NCBI GenBank assembly: GCA_963971225.1
Contig: OZ020268.1
Span: 108,530,830-108,594,829, forward strand
Source of the DNA: Melieria omissa
Taxonomy: Eukaryota; Arthropoda; Insecta; Diptera; Ulidiidae
Direction of reading: 5' to 3'
Length of the DNA stretch: 64,000 nt
In this document: positions 11,863 through 23,121 of the stretch, piece after piece
Numbering within the stretch: the first letter of the stretch is position 1
How the letters are laid out: each line of letters begins with the position of its first letter
Translations under genes and position numbers: made by a program
Notes under the pieces: model-generated
Database searches by the model: none
What the model was told of the DNA's origin: nothing
What the model saw: only the letters and a program-made list of their open reading frames with translations

Positions 11863-12350
11863 GATATGCGATCACAGGTCAGAAGGTTGTGTTTGTACAA
11901 ATTCTACTTACATTTACTGGTGTAGGTTTTGAATGGAAGAAAAATATATACTTAAGAAGTTTCGGAGTCAATTTAATGTACTCCGAAAATTCGGAATAAA
12001 ATGCATGGATCTTAACTTTGGTCACGCTTTTAAAAAGTTATTGCAGCATTATAAAGCAGATTTATGTGCAATATGTAGTCAATATATTTTTAAAACATGT
12101 TTAAATTTATTTTCGCAGTATGCAATCATATGTCATAAGGTTGTATTTGTACAAATTCTACTAGATCTGAGTAAATGGTGAAGGTTTAAATGGAATATAA
12201 ATATCTACTAAGAAGTTTCGGAGTCAATTGAATGTACTCCGAAAATTCGGAGTAAATTTTTTTTAAGTATATAGAAGTTTCGGAGTCAACTGAATGTACT
12301 CCGAAAATTCAGAATAAATTTTTGAAATATAAAAAATTATTGCAGCATTA
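11863..12350 (+). repeat. Tandem repeat, unit about 254 bp, with hairpin core
   Basis: Unit 1 starts near GCGATCACAGGTCAGAAGG (11867) and unit 2 near GCAATCATATGTCATAAGG (12121); both continue through GTACAAATTCTACT and AAGAAGTTTCGGAGTCAATT. The core occurs three times (about 11953, 12208, 12275). In each, TTTCGGAGT and ACTCCGAAA are 9-bp inverted repeats about 11 bases apart, and a second TTCGG(A)-type arm follows. A partial third unit ends near 12350 with ATTGCAGCATTATAAAG, also present in unit 1. Confidence 0.75.
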
Positions 12351-12691
12351 TAAAGAAGTTTTATGAACCCCTGTTAGCTGTAAAATTGTATAAACAGAGC
12401 TGTGAATGAAATATGGCAGATATCTCTACTTGAATCGTGCATTAAAGTGCATTGCATAATGATAAAGTGATGGTGAAACTTCAGATCCAATTTCCAGAAC
12501 AAAATTTTAGTGTTATAAAGAGATAAAGTTCTCTTTGAGATGTTCATCTGGTATTAGGTATTCAAGATATTTTATATACTTAGGTGTAGTAAAAGAAATT
12601 CATTATTTTACCAATAGTTGGCTTTGGTATTTTGTACTGCGCGTGGTATAAATGTGATCGGGTTATATTTGATGCCGTTAGATAGATAAGC

Positions 12692-12930
12692 ATTTGTACT
12701 AAAGAAACTTCTTAGACAGTTTTGTGATTGTTTCACTCAGTTTGGTTCAAACCATTGAGTTATTTTGTATGAAGGTGAATACTGAATATTAATTAAATTT
12801 AGTTTTGTACTAAAGAAACTTCTTAACTTATTAGAGAGTTTTGTGATTGCTTCACTCAGTTTTTTCCACACATGAACAGATCAAACCATTGAATTATTTT
12901 GCATAAAGCTTCATACTGAATGTTAATTAA
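12692..12930 (+). repeat. Direct duplication, unit about 110 bp
   Basis: Units at about 12692-12802 and 12803-12930 share TTGTACTAAAGAAACTTCTTA, AGTTTTGTGATTG, TTCACTCAGTTT, CAAACCATTGA and ATACTGAAT. A further diverged piece occurs inverted near 53562-53615 (GACAGTTTTGTGATTG). The second unit abuts the TTAA MITE at 12931. Confidence 0.65.
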
Positions 12931-13171
12931 CCGTAGATCGAGCTTCACAAAAATTAAGGAATCCTATCCTTTGTATACAAAAGAGAAAATTATAAACTTT
13001 TCAATTTTCTCAAGACCTCTTTCTTAAAAAAGTGTGAAAGATGGTTTTAAACAAGCATAATCCCAACACAAACAAAGTCTCAAGAATGGTTCAATTAATT
13101 ATATCCCGAAAAAAGTTATAATAAAACAAAAAACCAAATGTATCATTTTTGATACAAAGCTCGATCTACGG
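12931..13171. mobile_element. TTAA-flanked MITE, 241 bp
   Basis: Bounded by TTAA at 12927-12930 and 13172-13175, with perfect 15-bp terminal inverted repeats CCGTAGATCGAGCTT. The size and AT-rich interior without an open frame fit a non-autonomous element using a TTAA target, as piggyBac-type transposases do. It sits at the end of the 110-bp direct duplication. Confidence 0.8.
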
Positions 13172-13175
13172 TTAA

Positions 13176-15828
13176 ATCCACACCAACTGTTTCACACAAC
13201 ATTTAAAGTGCCTGGCTTTCATGTTTCTCTGACCGAATTAACAGACACTCACTCAACAATCACTGCTCGCAGACGGCTTCAACTAGCTATGCTTAATTAA
13301 ATTTGCAGTAAATCTCGAAATCTACACCGCAACAACGCTCAAACCATTTTCGAGGACAACACAAACGGCACAAAGCCCCCAAGCCGCCTGTGCCCAGCGC
13401 TCTGAGCGATTCAATCGGCAGACAAAACGTCGACGAGTAGCGCTGCATTGCAGCACCGCTGCGAAGGATTATTTTCTTAATTTATTGTGACAGTTGGTTT
13501 GATTGATGATGCGCCGCTCATTGTTGCCACGTATTGTGCGCATTTTAATTAAATTTTCACGCGCCTCAAAGCCGCATCTTAAAGGTTCGGCCACGTAATG
13601 GCGCCGATTGTGTTGGCGCTGGCTGTGACATTGGCATTTTTTCGGATTCTTGTATATCGCATTTTTCACGCTACTCGCTGCCATGTTAATTTATTTTTAT
13701 TGCAATCGCATTGTAGTCGACGGTGCAGCGCCATCGACGGCACACTGTGAAATATTTGCGATTTGGCGCATTTTCGGCGCGCGCTGTGCACGTTTTGCGC
13801 GTTGCCCGGTTAAATGGTGCGCGTAATTAGATTTTAAATTTACTGGAATTGTTTGGCTATTTGTTTTGTCTGCAGCTGGCGCAAGGAATGCGCCAGCGAA
13901 ATGCCAATACAAATGCCGACACCAACACCGACGCTCGATTTCGTTGCGAATTCGAATTCGAATGCGTGCGGCTGCGGCGCAAAGGTGCGGCCATTGTTTA
14001 CACAGCCATACGAAAATCCTTCGAAGAAAGAACAACAAAAAAACACACAAACAACACAACAGTGCACAGCATAAAAAACCCCATAGAGCTCTGCTATTTT
14101 GTTGTTGTTTGTTGGTATTGATTACGTGAAAGGACTAGTGGACCTGCTTGGTGCTGCGCAGTGAACTTTTGTGTCTGTGGCCGTGGCTAAAACGCGCAAT
14201 TACGCAAATAAACTTGCAGTCACGTTTTGCAAACATTTCATAATCATTTGCCAGCGCAAACAAAACGCCGAAAAGTGTCAAAAAGTTAATGAACAACAAC
14301 AACAAGCGGCAGACGTCCGTCGCTCGACTCACACATCCAGAACCCGAAATACTTTGCATTTTTTATAAACTCAATTTTAAGCAGACATCGCAGTCGCCTA
14401 CGTCAAAGTCTTAAGAAACAGTCAACAACAGCCGCACAAACGTCAACACCATCACCAATACACACTTCCTCATTAATTTTGCAAGAAATTTTGTTAGAAA
14501 TTAATGAATTAGCAACAAGCCATTAATCCTTTTTAGGCTGATAGGTTCAGACTTCATAAATCTTTGTCGTTGTAAAAGCAAAAACACAAACACAAACACA
14601 AGCAAACGCAAGCAGCCAACAGCCAACAACAACAACAACAAATGTTCAAGAAAAGCACAAAAAAAAATTGGTTAATTTTGCTGTCAACGCGTCCAAGTTG
14701 CGCATCACTGGGCGTTTTTTATTAAAATGCTTGGCGTCAATCAATTCGATGCTGTTTGCTATGCTTGACAGCAAATTTTTAAGGACTATTGAATCGAATA
14801 CAGTTGGAAAGGGTATTGCTGAAAAGTAAAGTTCAAAGTAAAGTAAAAACAATTCTTATTTGGTGGCAAGTAAAGTTTGTTTTGTTACGTTAAAAATTAA
14901 ACGAAATAGAAATTAATTTGAATACCAAAACAAATCGATTCAACTTGGCGCTGAAGTAAAGAAATACGCTCGAAGAAAATAGAACTATGCAGTCTGCAAT
15001 ATTCTATACTGTAAACTCTATGAGAACCTGTTCAAAAGTCGATCCATAAGTTATCGACAAAGTGCGCACACTTCAGCGCTTTAAAGTCCATTTGAGAAGC
15101 ACTCAACCGAAGCGAATGAAATGATTGTAGCACAATTTTACAACAATAAATGAAAAGGCAAAAAATACGCTCCATAAGCAAAGGCATAATGCGCCATTGT
15201 CCAAAGCACATCCCTGCAAAGTTATCCAGAGCGAAATTATTTATTGCAACTACTTGAAATCGTTATTCCACTTACTGATTGCTTTGTCTTGTGAATTTTC
15301 CTTTTACGCATTGAGACATTGGACTTTGCAATGCTTAACATTGGCAACTGCTACAAGAACTCATGTACACATACAAACAGACACATATGTAAATATGTCC
15401 AATCCTATTGTAGAAACATTGACGGAATTGCAAATGGCGGCTGCAGCCGGCTGCGTCAATGCGCTTGTGACGTATTGTGACACACGACACATTTGCCTCC
15501 ATTGCGTAAGTATTCAATGCATTTGTGTGCGTGTGTGTGTATGAATATGCAATGTGTACTGCAGATTTTCTGTTGTTGTTGTCACTTCTGTGCTGCTGAA
15601 CATTTCACATTGGTTCGTCTAAAATGTCCAATGTCGATGGACAACAACAATTTTTTAATGGAATTTTTCACTCCAATAATTTCATGAAAATGCGTTGATT
15701 TATGTCTGACTGGGTTATACAATTTTCTTTAGTCTTTCTACCTGAAAATGACTCATTGACTGCGTGGCTAATTTCGAAAGAAAAACATACGAAAGTGGCC
15801 TAAAGTGTTTTAAATTTCATTTTGAATT
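13176..15828. other. No gene recognised
   Basis: Contains moderately GC-rich stretches (13320-14000) with many overlapping short open frames on both strands but no recognisable domain. CAA-type and ACAAAC simple repeats lie at 14575-14641. A GTGTGT run lies near 15525-15541. No exon could be supported. Confidence 0.5.
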
Positions 15829-16362
15829 TCTATGTCTATGTCTATGTCTATGTCTATGTCTATGTCTATGTCTATGTCTATGTCTATGTCTATGTCTATG
15901 TCTATGTCTATGTCTATGTCTATGTCTATGTCTATGTCTATGTCTATGTCTATGTCTATGTCTATGTCTATGTCTATGTCTATGTCTATGTCTATGTCTA
16001 TGTCTATGTCTATGTCTATGTCTATGTCTATGTCTATGTCTATGTCTATGTCTATGTCTATGTCTATGTCTATGTCTATGTCTATGTCTATGTCTATGTC
16101 TATGTCTATGTCTATGTCTATGTCTATGTCTATGTCTATGTCTATGTCTATGTCTATGTCTATGTCTATGTCTATGTCTATGTCTATGTCTATGTCTATG
16201 TCTATGTCTATGTCTATGTCTATGTCTATGTCTATGTCTATGTCTATGTCTATGTCTATGTCTATGTCTATGTCTATGTCTATGTCTATGTCTATGTCTA
16301 TGTCTATGTCTATGTCTATGTCTATGTCTATGTCTATGTCTATGTCTATGTCTATGTCTATG
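15829..16362 (+). repeat. Perfect (TCTATG)n microsatellite, 89 copies
   Basis: 534 bp of uninterrupted TCTATG hexamer, exactly 89 copies by coordinate arithmetic and without a substitution I can see. Because the hexamer has no stop codon in several frames, it creates 186-205 residue artificial open frames of alternating Ser-Met, Val-Tyr, Leu-Cys or Asp-Ile. These should not be annotated as proteins. Confidence 0.97.
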
Positions 16363-17834
16363 TCTTGCAAACTTTATCTAAATAATCGTTAAGCATAACT
16401 AAACCAACTCAAACTGTTAGTTTCATGGCACTCATTCAGCATTTCGGCATTTCCATTTGTATGAATAATGCGCTGCGACCTTTTCTCATTATTACTATTC
16501 ATCCATTTTGCTGAGCAAAGAAAATCCGCAATTGCTGATTTTTATAATCTCAACAAACACAAACACTCACTGACTCGCTCTCGTAGCTGTTCGATCTGCT
16601 TTGCGTTGCCTGCAACGGTGGGCGTATTTGTCCTATTTTTCATAACAATTTGACAGAACGCGCGAAACTCTACTCAGACGCTGCCATTTGATCGGCCGCA
16701 AATTTGTCGACTGCCGCATGTGGCAAATATTTAGTCGGAGAACTCTGCCAAAGGCTCTAAATCAGCTTACACGCTCGAAAGCCGCCAACAATTAAATGCT
16801 TTTAAAGTGCGACGCCACGCGACACGTGGCTGACAGCAAAGTTTCGCTACCGACAGCAAAGCCGAAACTCGAGAAATCTGTGCAGTCGGCAGCGCAGCCA
16901 CAACCAACGGCAAACACTTCGATCTAATCAAGACTAATTGGGCTGGCGAAAAGTTTTCATGACGCCCATTTTTCTAGTGGCCGCTGTGTCGTTGCCACTT
17001 GGCAAAATGCTCCACAGCGCACACACAGCCAACGAACTACAAACAAATTGTCGACCATTAGCGCTAAATCGACTAGATTCGTTTTTTAGATTTATTTCTT
17101 TTTTTTTTTTGGTATTCTTAAATCAAACTGTCACTGATTGCAGTTGAGCGGCACCTGGCTGCGCAAAACACAAAAATCCCGAAAACAAATAAAAGGCTTT
17201 CGAAGAGTTCGTCTCGTGTCTCGTGTGCGACTTAAATGTCGCTTAGTGTGGCGAAATATTCGTTAAAGTTTTGCAGCAATTCTCGCTGTGACGGCCACGC
17301 GTTTGTCCATGTGTCAGAAACAGTTGTTAATGACTAATTTTCGTGTTCGTCCATTCGATGCTATTTCGCCGCTGCCATTGGTCAATGGCTAAATGTTTGT
17401 TGCTTTGCTGTCGATTTTTTGGATTTTTTTTTTGCGCCCATAATTGATTTATGGCCATTAGGCACACTTGTCAAAGTTGATTCATTTCGACAACAACTCC
17501 GAGTGCAAGGACATACTTGTAAACGCAAAAACAACAACTTTATTGAAAGACTTTTTACAAACGTGACATTTCGCCATGACTTGGGCACTTCGTGGAGAGC
17601 GAAACATTTGTGAAAAAGCTTAAATTTTCGTGCAGCATTTCATATTTAAGACTAGCAAAGTCGCAAAACTTGGGTAAAAATACGCTGTCATCTGCAATGT
17701 TGGTTCTATTTTTCGAATAGATACAATAACGAATGTTATGTCGTACTTGGATTGTTTGAAAATTAATGCCTTCTTCATCCAAATTCTTCCCCCTAACTGA
17801 CCCTGTGTGAACTTTGCAGATTCGTTGCTTAACA
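16363..17834. other. No gene recognised
   Basis: Mixed-composition sequence with no supported exon, repeat or RNA gene. Confidence 0.5.
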
Positions 17835-18300
17835 ATTCTATAAATAAATTTCTTTACCAGACTCACTTTCACTCTAAGGATGTGTTGAAGTCTGCTTGCA
17901 GTGACCCTCGATCGAGTTTCAATGATAAAGTTTCTTTCAGATTAAGTTCCAAAACGAACAGTTTCATGATTTATTTTTTACACTACCGTACTTTATTGTC
18001 AGACAGATCTGTAAATAAATTTATTTACCAGACTATTTTGCTTGCTAAGGATTTTCCAACCTAAGGATGTGAAGTTTACTTGCAGTGACACTCAATCAAG
18101 TTTCAATGATAAAGTTTATTTCAGATTGAGTTTCAAAGATAACAGTTTAATGACTTATTCTTTACAGTACCGTACTTTATTGTCAAACTGATCTGTTAAT
18201 AAATTTCTTTACCAGACTATTTTGCTTATTTTCAGTGTAAGGATGTGTTAAAGTCTGCTTGCAATGACTCTCGATTGAATTTAATAAAGTAAAGTTAAAG
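17835..18300 (+). repeat. Degenerate tandem repeat, period about 180 bp
   Basis: Landmarks recur three times: ATAAATTTMTTTACCAGACT near 17842, 18014 and 18199, and a TGCAGTGACMCTCGATC-like block near 17895, 18078 and 18258. CCGTACTTTATTGTC also occurs twice (17986, 18168). About two and a half units are present, each roughly 20% diverged by eye. Confidence 0.7.
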
Positions 18301-21300
18301 TTGCTCCCATATTGAGTTTAAATGATAACAATTCCATAAATCAATACTTAAAATTAAAATTTTACAGACCTCCTCCTGAGTCTGTGTAAGTTTTAAACCG
18401 TCAAAGTTTAATATAAAAAAAAATTGCCATATCCCACAGTTTCAACGATTTCCCGCATTAGGCGCACTTAAGGCTTCAAAAGGATTTTTGAAGAGATTTC
18501 CATTGTTGTGTGAATTAAAGTTCCAAAACATTCATAGACATAACGAGCACCATTCGACGAAATAATCTTAGATATTTGCAACAAAGCATTGATAGTGCAT
18601 GTTCGATTTTAATTAGATGAATAGATAGAGTCAGGTATTATTTTTATTGGTATTTTTAACAATTTCAAGAAATTAAAGAACTTTTTAAATCCAAATGCCA
18701 AATGCATACCAATTGTTTTCTAAACGTCCTATAAGACCTTATCACCGTTAAACTCGGCCAGCAGCCATGAAAGCTGTGTCGACTGAGCGATTTTGTGCAC
18801 GTGTAAGCAGTTAATTGGAACAAAGTAGACTAGTCGAATTATAAATGATCATAATTTTCATATGCATCGTAGACGAGACAGCAACAGCGACAGCAAAACC
18901 CAGAAAAACCATCATATATTACGGGATTATAATAAACTTGTCGTCTGCAATAAACGATTCGCCTGCTACGTGTGCTGTGCTGTGCTGTCGCTGCGTTCTG
19001 GCCAATTTCCAGCGGCTAAAACAAAATTCAGCTGGCATCGTCTCGGGGCGTGGACGATGCTGCCGAGAAAAATAAATAAAAAATGGAAAGAATGAACGTA
19101 GAAATTGCTAACAATGCTGAACATGAAACATGTAATAAAGCGATTTGTAGGTACTCGGCTGGAAATGCAGGTGGAGTGTGAACTGACGCAAAACCGACAG
19201 GATTTTTAGCTAAATTCGGTGCTCACTTTGGGCTATGCAGACGGACACAAGATTAAATGTGCGCTGAAGCAGTGCTTTCTGTATTTGTTACAGAGATACA
19301 TACCAAACATAGCATTGAGAGGGGCTGTAGAAGGCGCAGCCCATCGGAACACAGTGGCGCTGCAATGTTGTCGAGTATCGGTTGGGCGAGTATTGAATTC
19401 GGTGGATCAGACTGTATGCGATATTGACCTGGTCAAACAAAACATAATTTAATGACTTTGCAGCAAAGTCATGTGGGAGGAATGTTTGAAAAAGATTCAC
19501 CACCAAAACGATCCAAATCTGCGTGGGAAAGACCAAGCAATCAAGAGCCTGGTAGCGCTTTTGTACTCCAACTAGCGTCAGGGGCCTCAGGGACAGACAT
19601 TTTTAAAAGCGTTAATCAAAAAAATGTCTGCAAAATATTTTCCCCAAAATTTTCCACTTCAAATATTTATCATAAAATGAAATGAAAAGATTTCATATGA
19701 AACCTGGACATTGGCCATAAGTTTGAGGGCCTGGAAGAAATAGGTGTGAAGAATGCATGATTACGAAGAGGTCATATGGCTGAAATAGATAATGAAGAAC
19801 CGGAGAAGACAATTTTTTGTTTTTTATACGAGACAGTGTACTCTTATTAAGGTTATTCTGGAAGCATGTAAATGTTGAAAGACAGAGATTTTACATCACT
19901 GAAGCCCAATAAGGTCATCAGTTTTAAATCCATGAATCTAAATCAAAAATCACTCGATATTCCAAACTAAATAGGAATAACTTTAAGTCGACAAGTGGTT
20001 TTTATTGTTGGAGCCATTTAACTCTATCTTATAGCAACAGCTTTCAATAAGATTCGAAAGAACTGATCCACCAATTCACTTTTTGATATAATCCATCCGA
20101 CTTTTCCATGAACTTTTGTGCCATTGAAATTGCTATTTCTTTTGCGCAGATAAAATAAAACCACTCGTCAGCTGTCGGGTTTAATATGCTCGCAGCCGTA
20201 GCTTCATACATTTTCACTTGAAATATGGATTCTTTTGCTGTGCACACATGTTGGTGGGCGCTAATCGGCTTTGCATGCCAAACGCTCACGCCCACTGCGC
20301 GTCACTGACAATGTGCATGGAATAATGTTGTTCATGTTTTATGTTTGTGTCTGCAATGCGAATTTCATTTAAGCCACTTTTAGCATTGATATTTTACGCA
20401 GCACAAGCCAGAAGCACCGTTGCGTACTGGTTATACTGAAAAAATAAAAATGAAATAATTCTTCTTGAAACACAACGTGAATGGAAATACGAGTATGAAA
20501 ACAATAGAAACTGAATGCAATTGGTGGCCATGGAATTTGGCGGAGCAAAGCTGATTATGAGGGCAAAAGCTGCTCGCGAGGAGGTGAAATTTATAATAGA
20601 AGTTAAATAAAGTTTAAATAATTTTCTATATTTTCATACGCTGCACTGAGGTGGCAGACAGAAATAATTGCGCATTTATTGAGTTGGGTTGGGTCTAAAT
20701 ATTTGCAATGCTCAAAAAAAGGCGGTTTAGTTAGAGAAAAAGTGTTTGATTGTAGTCAGAATGATAGAAAGAATCGATTCAGTCAAGTTCGTTTGTGCCT
20801 TCATCGGTCCAGCTAGCTTTTTGTCATTCCTTTTGTAAGCTTATCTGTCTGTCCCAGTGAGTAAACGTTCATCTGTTCATTAGAAACCGTTGAGAGAGAG
20901 TAGGGTTGTGTTGTATTACTTGATGTTTCCCCTTTCTTGTTATACATAACTCGATAATTATCAATTATAATTGATTTACGAAAAAGGTGCATATTTCACT
21001 ACTGGACACGAAAAATGCTCCTAGTGTAGGGACGACCTATGGACTGTGCCTTGGAAATGACTGCAGAAACTATTTGCAAGTGTTCGGCTCGGGCTGGAAG
21101 AACAGAAATCATTCTAAGAGCGATTTATGGACCATTGAATGACACATTCATTAGGAAAGATGTCAGCAGACCTTCAGATGTACATTGGAGCAAACTTCTT
21201 GAGCACGCAACTGATTATAGCAGAGCTTCAGATGACTAGGCACAAACTTCGTGGGGGCAAAAAGGGATCCACTATGTAGTCCGCTTCGGCAGATACCCAA

Positions 21301-21411
21301 CAAGGTGGTTTGAGTAGGTAAAATCCACCCGGATTGTGAAGCTAGGTGTAGCAGTTTCTATGAAGATTTTAAAAATTTTATACAAAATAAAGGTGTCAAA
21401 GCCTACTAAGA
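18301..21411. other. No gene recognised
   Basis: Short open frames at 18845-19095, 19219-19685, 20044-20295 (minus) and 21039-21239 show no domain I know. Some of 20700-21411 could be degraded retroelement sequence leading into the minisatellite, but nothing diagnostic was seen. Confidence 0.4.
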
Positions 21412-21502
21412 CACTGTGGCGGCACATACTGTACCGCTCGACAATCGCCGGTGCCAGCTTACATATCAGCATCGGTGCCAGCGTGGCGGATGGCATGCAA
21501 TG

Positions 21503-21940
21503 GCATAACGGACCGCAGCTGTGCTACGACGACAGCATAGCGGTCTAAGGCAGCGACGACATAGCGGACCGCAGCTATGCCACGACGACAGCATAGCGGT
21601 TCACGGCAGCGACAGCATAGCGGACCGCAGCTGTGCTACGACGACAGCATAGCGGTCTAAGGCAGCGACGACATAGCGGACCGCAGCTATGCCACGACGA
21701 CAGCATAGCGGTTCACGGCAGCGACAGCATAGCGGACCGCAGCTGTGCCACGACGACAGCATAGCGGTCTAAGGCAGCGACGACATAGCGGACCGCAGCT
21801 ATGCCACGACGACAGCATAGCGGTTCACGGCAGCGACAGCATAGCGGACCGCAGCTGTACCACGACGACAGCATAGCCGTCTACGGCAGCGACGACATAG
21901 CGGGCCGCAGCTGTGCCACGACGACAGCAACGGCATAGCG
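21503..21940 (+). repeat. GC-rich minisatellite, 56-bp monomer in 112-bp dimers
   Basis: The start GCATAGCGGTCTAAGG recurs at 21535, 21647 and 21759, with GCATAGCCGTCTACGG at 21871, a spacing of exactly 112 bp each time. Each 112-bp unit splits into two 56-bp monomers that differ at fixed sites: one has GTCTAAGG and GACGACATAG, the other GTTCACGG and GACAGCATAG. Both contain CGGACCGCAGCT and CCACGACGACA. This alternation is higher-order repeat structure. The base composition is strikingly GC-rich against the AT-rich surroundings. There is no open frame of note. Confidence 0.92.
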
Positions 21941-22349
21941 GACCGGCAGAACGGACCACGGCCGGCTCGCTGCTATAGAAGAAGCGGTCCTGACATCAGC
22001 AATCATCAGTCAATCGATCAGTCAGTCATGGTTAGGACGCGACACCGACAGCAGTTAATTGTTAAAATTGTGAAATAAAAGTTGTTATTTTAAAAGTGCA
22101 GTGCGTTTCATTAAAAAGTGCTGGTGGACACTAAATCCACCAAAACACTCTTGCACAGTTTTAGTATTTTTTTTTTGGAATTACATTTTGGCTGGGAAAA
22201 GTATTGTTGAGGCACTGTGCTCCCAAGCAAAGTGAATACGGGGAAAAATATTTCGCATAAGAAACATAAAAAAAATTCACAAAAGCAAAAATAATAAAAT
22301 CCACTAAATCTATAGAATTTCATTGTCCAAGTTACTTATAAATATGTAA
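21941..22349. other. Minisatellite flank, possible LTR-like end
   Basis: Downstream of the array there is TCAGTCAATCGATCAGTCAG, then AAATAAAAG and an AT-rich stretch. The segment from about 21412 (TGTGGCGGCAC) could in principle be a long terminal repeat holding the minisatellite, but I found no primer-binding site, duplication or partner repeat. The 5'-truncated LINE begins near 22323. Confidence 0.25.
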
Positions 22350-23054
22350 GTGCAGCGTTCCAATGGAACCAACATTACAGTAAAAACATCATTTGAAATT
22401 GATGGCACAGTGTTAGAAAAGGTGGCTGAGATCAAGGATCTGGGCGTTGTCTTCGATTCAAAGTTTAGCTTCACTTCCCATGTTAATCGCATTGTCGCGC
22501 GTGCCTACTCTATGTTATGTTTTGTCCGCCGCAATTTTTTCTCCTTTTCCAATCCCTATACGCTCAAGCTCTTGTATACTACTTTTGTTAGGTCCAGACT
22601 GGAGTATGCTGCTTTCATCTGGAGACCTTATCATGCGTCGCATTCTAATCGCTTAGAGCGTATCCAACGAAGATTCCTAAAGTTTGCCCTTCGCTCCATT
22701 CGTTTTTCTGAGCCCCAGCCTCCTTACAGGTCCAGATGTCTTCTGGTTGGTTTAAAATCACTTGAACCCAGGAGGTCTGTCATTGCCATGGCTTAAATTT
22801 TTTATAAAGTCAATAGAAATATTGATTGCCCCTCTCTCTTGTTCAAAATAGCTTGCAATGTGCCATCTCGCTCCCTCAGACATATTTCCCCTTTTTCTGT
22901 TGAGTTCTCTAGGACGTGTTATGGTAGTAACGCTCCTATACCTCGAGCCTTAGCCGAGATAAATGTATTGTCGACCTTTTCAATGTTTGATTTATCTGTA
23001 CCTAAACCCTTGTTAATTTCCTTCGTTTACTCTCACTTTCCTGTTTCAGTTTAA
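22350..23054 (+). pseudogene. LINE ORF2 C-terminal region, copy 1
   Basis: The translation contains KDLGVVFDSKFSFTSHV, LKLLYTTFVRSRLEYAAFIW and RLERIQRRFLKFAL, the conserved block just downstream of the reverse transcriptase core in Jockey/CR1-like non-LTR retrotransposons. The frame runs through a single stop at 22794-22796 and continues in the same frame (PSLLFKIACNVPSRSLRH ... VPKPLL) to a stop at 23052-23054. It has about 235 codons of an ORF2 that is normally many times longer, so it is strongly 5' truncated. The 3' end has an AAATAAATAAAT tail near 23110-23121. Two relatives lie at 61870-62576 and 62744-63680. It is not functional as it stands. Confidence 0.85.
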
Positions 23055-23121
23055 GCTTAAGTTCCATTTTGTTAATTTGTCTGTAAGAATTGTTCAAAGA
23101 CTTTCTAAACAAATAAATAAA

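Noticed and set aside
15764..16392. Open frames of 186-205 residues on both strands
   Set aside because: They are translations of the TCTATG hexamer and have no meaning as proteins.
20044..20295. 83-residue minus frame with mixed composition
   Set aside because: Composition is protein-like, but I recognise no domain and see no supporting context; left unannotated.
21039..21239. 66-residue plus frame before the minisatellite
   Set aside because: Possibly a retroelement remnant, but no motif supports it.
21503..21940. CRISPR-like appearance of regularly spaced repeats
   Set aside because: Units are contiguous 56-bp monomers without unique spacers, in eukaryotic DNA; it is a minisatellite.
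21412..22140. Possible solo LTR (TGTGGCGGCAC start, AAATAAAAG signal) containing the minisatellite
   Set aside because: No matching LTR, primer-binding site, polypurine tract or flanking duplication could be found.
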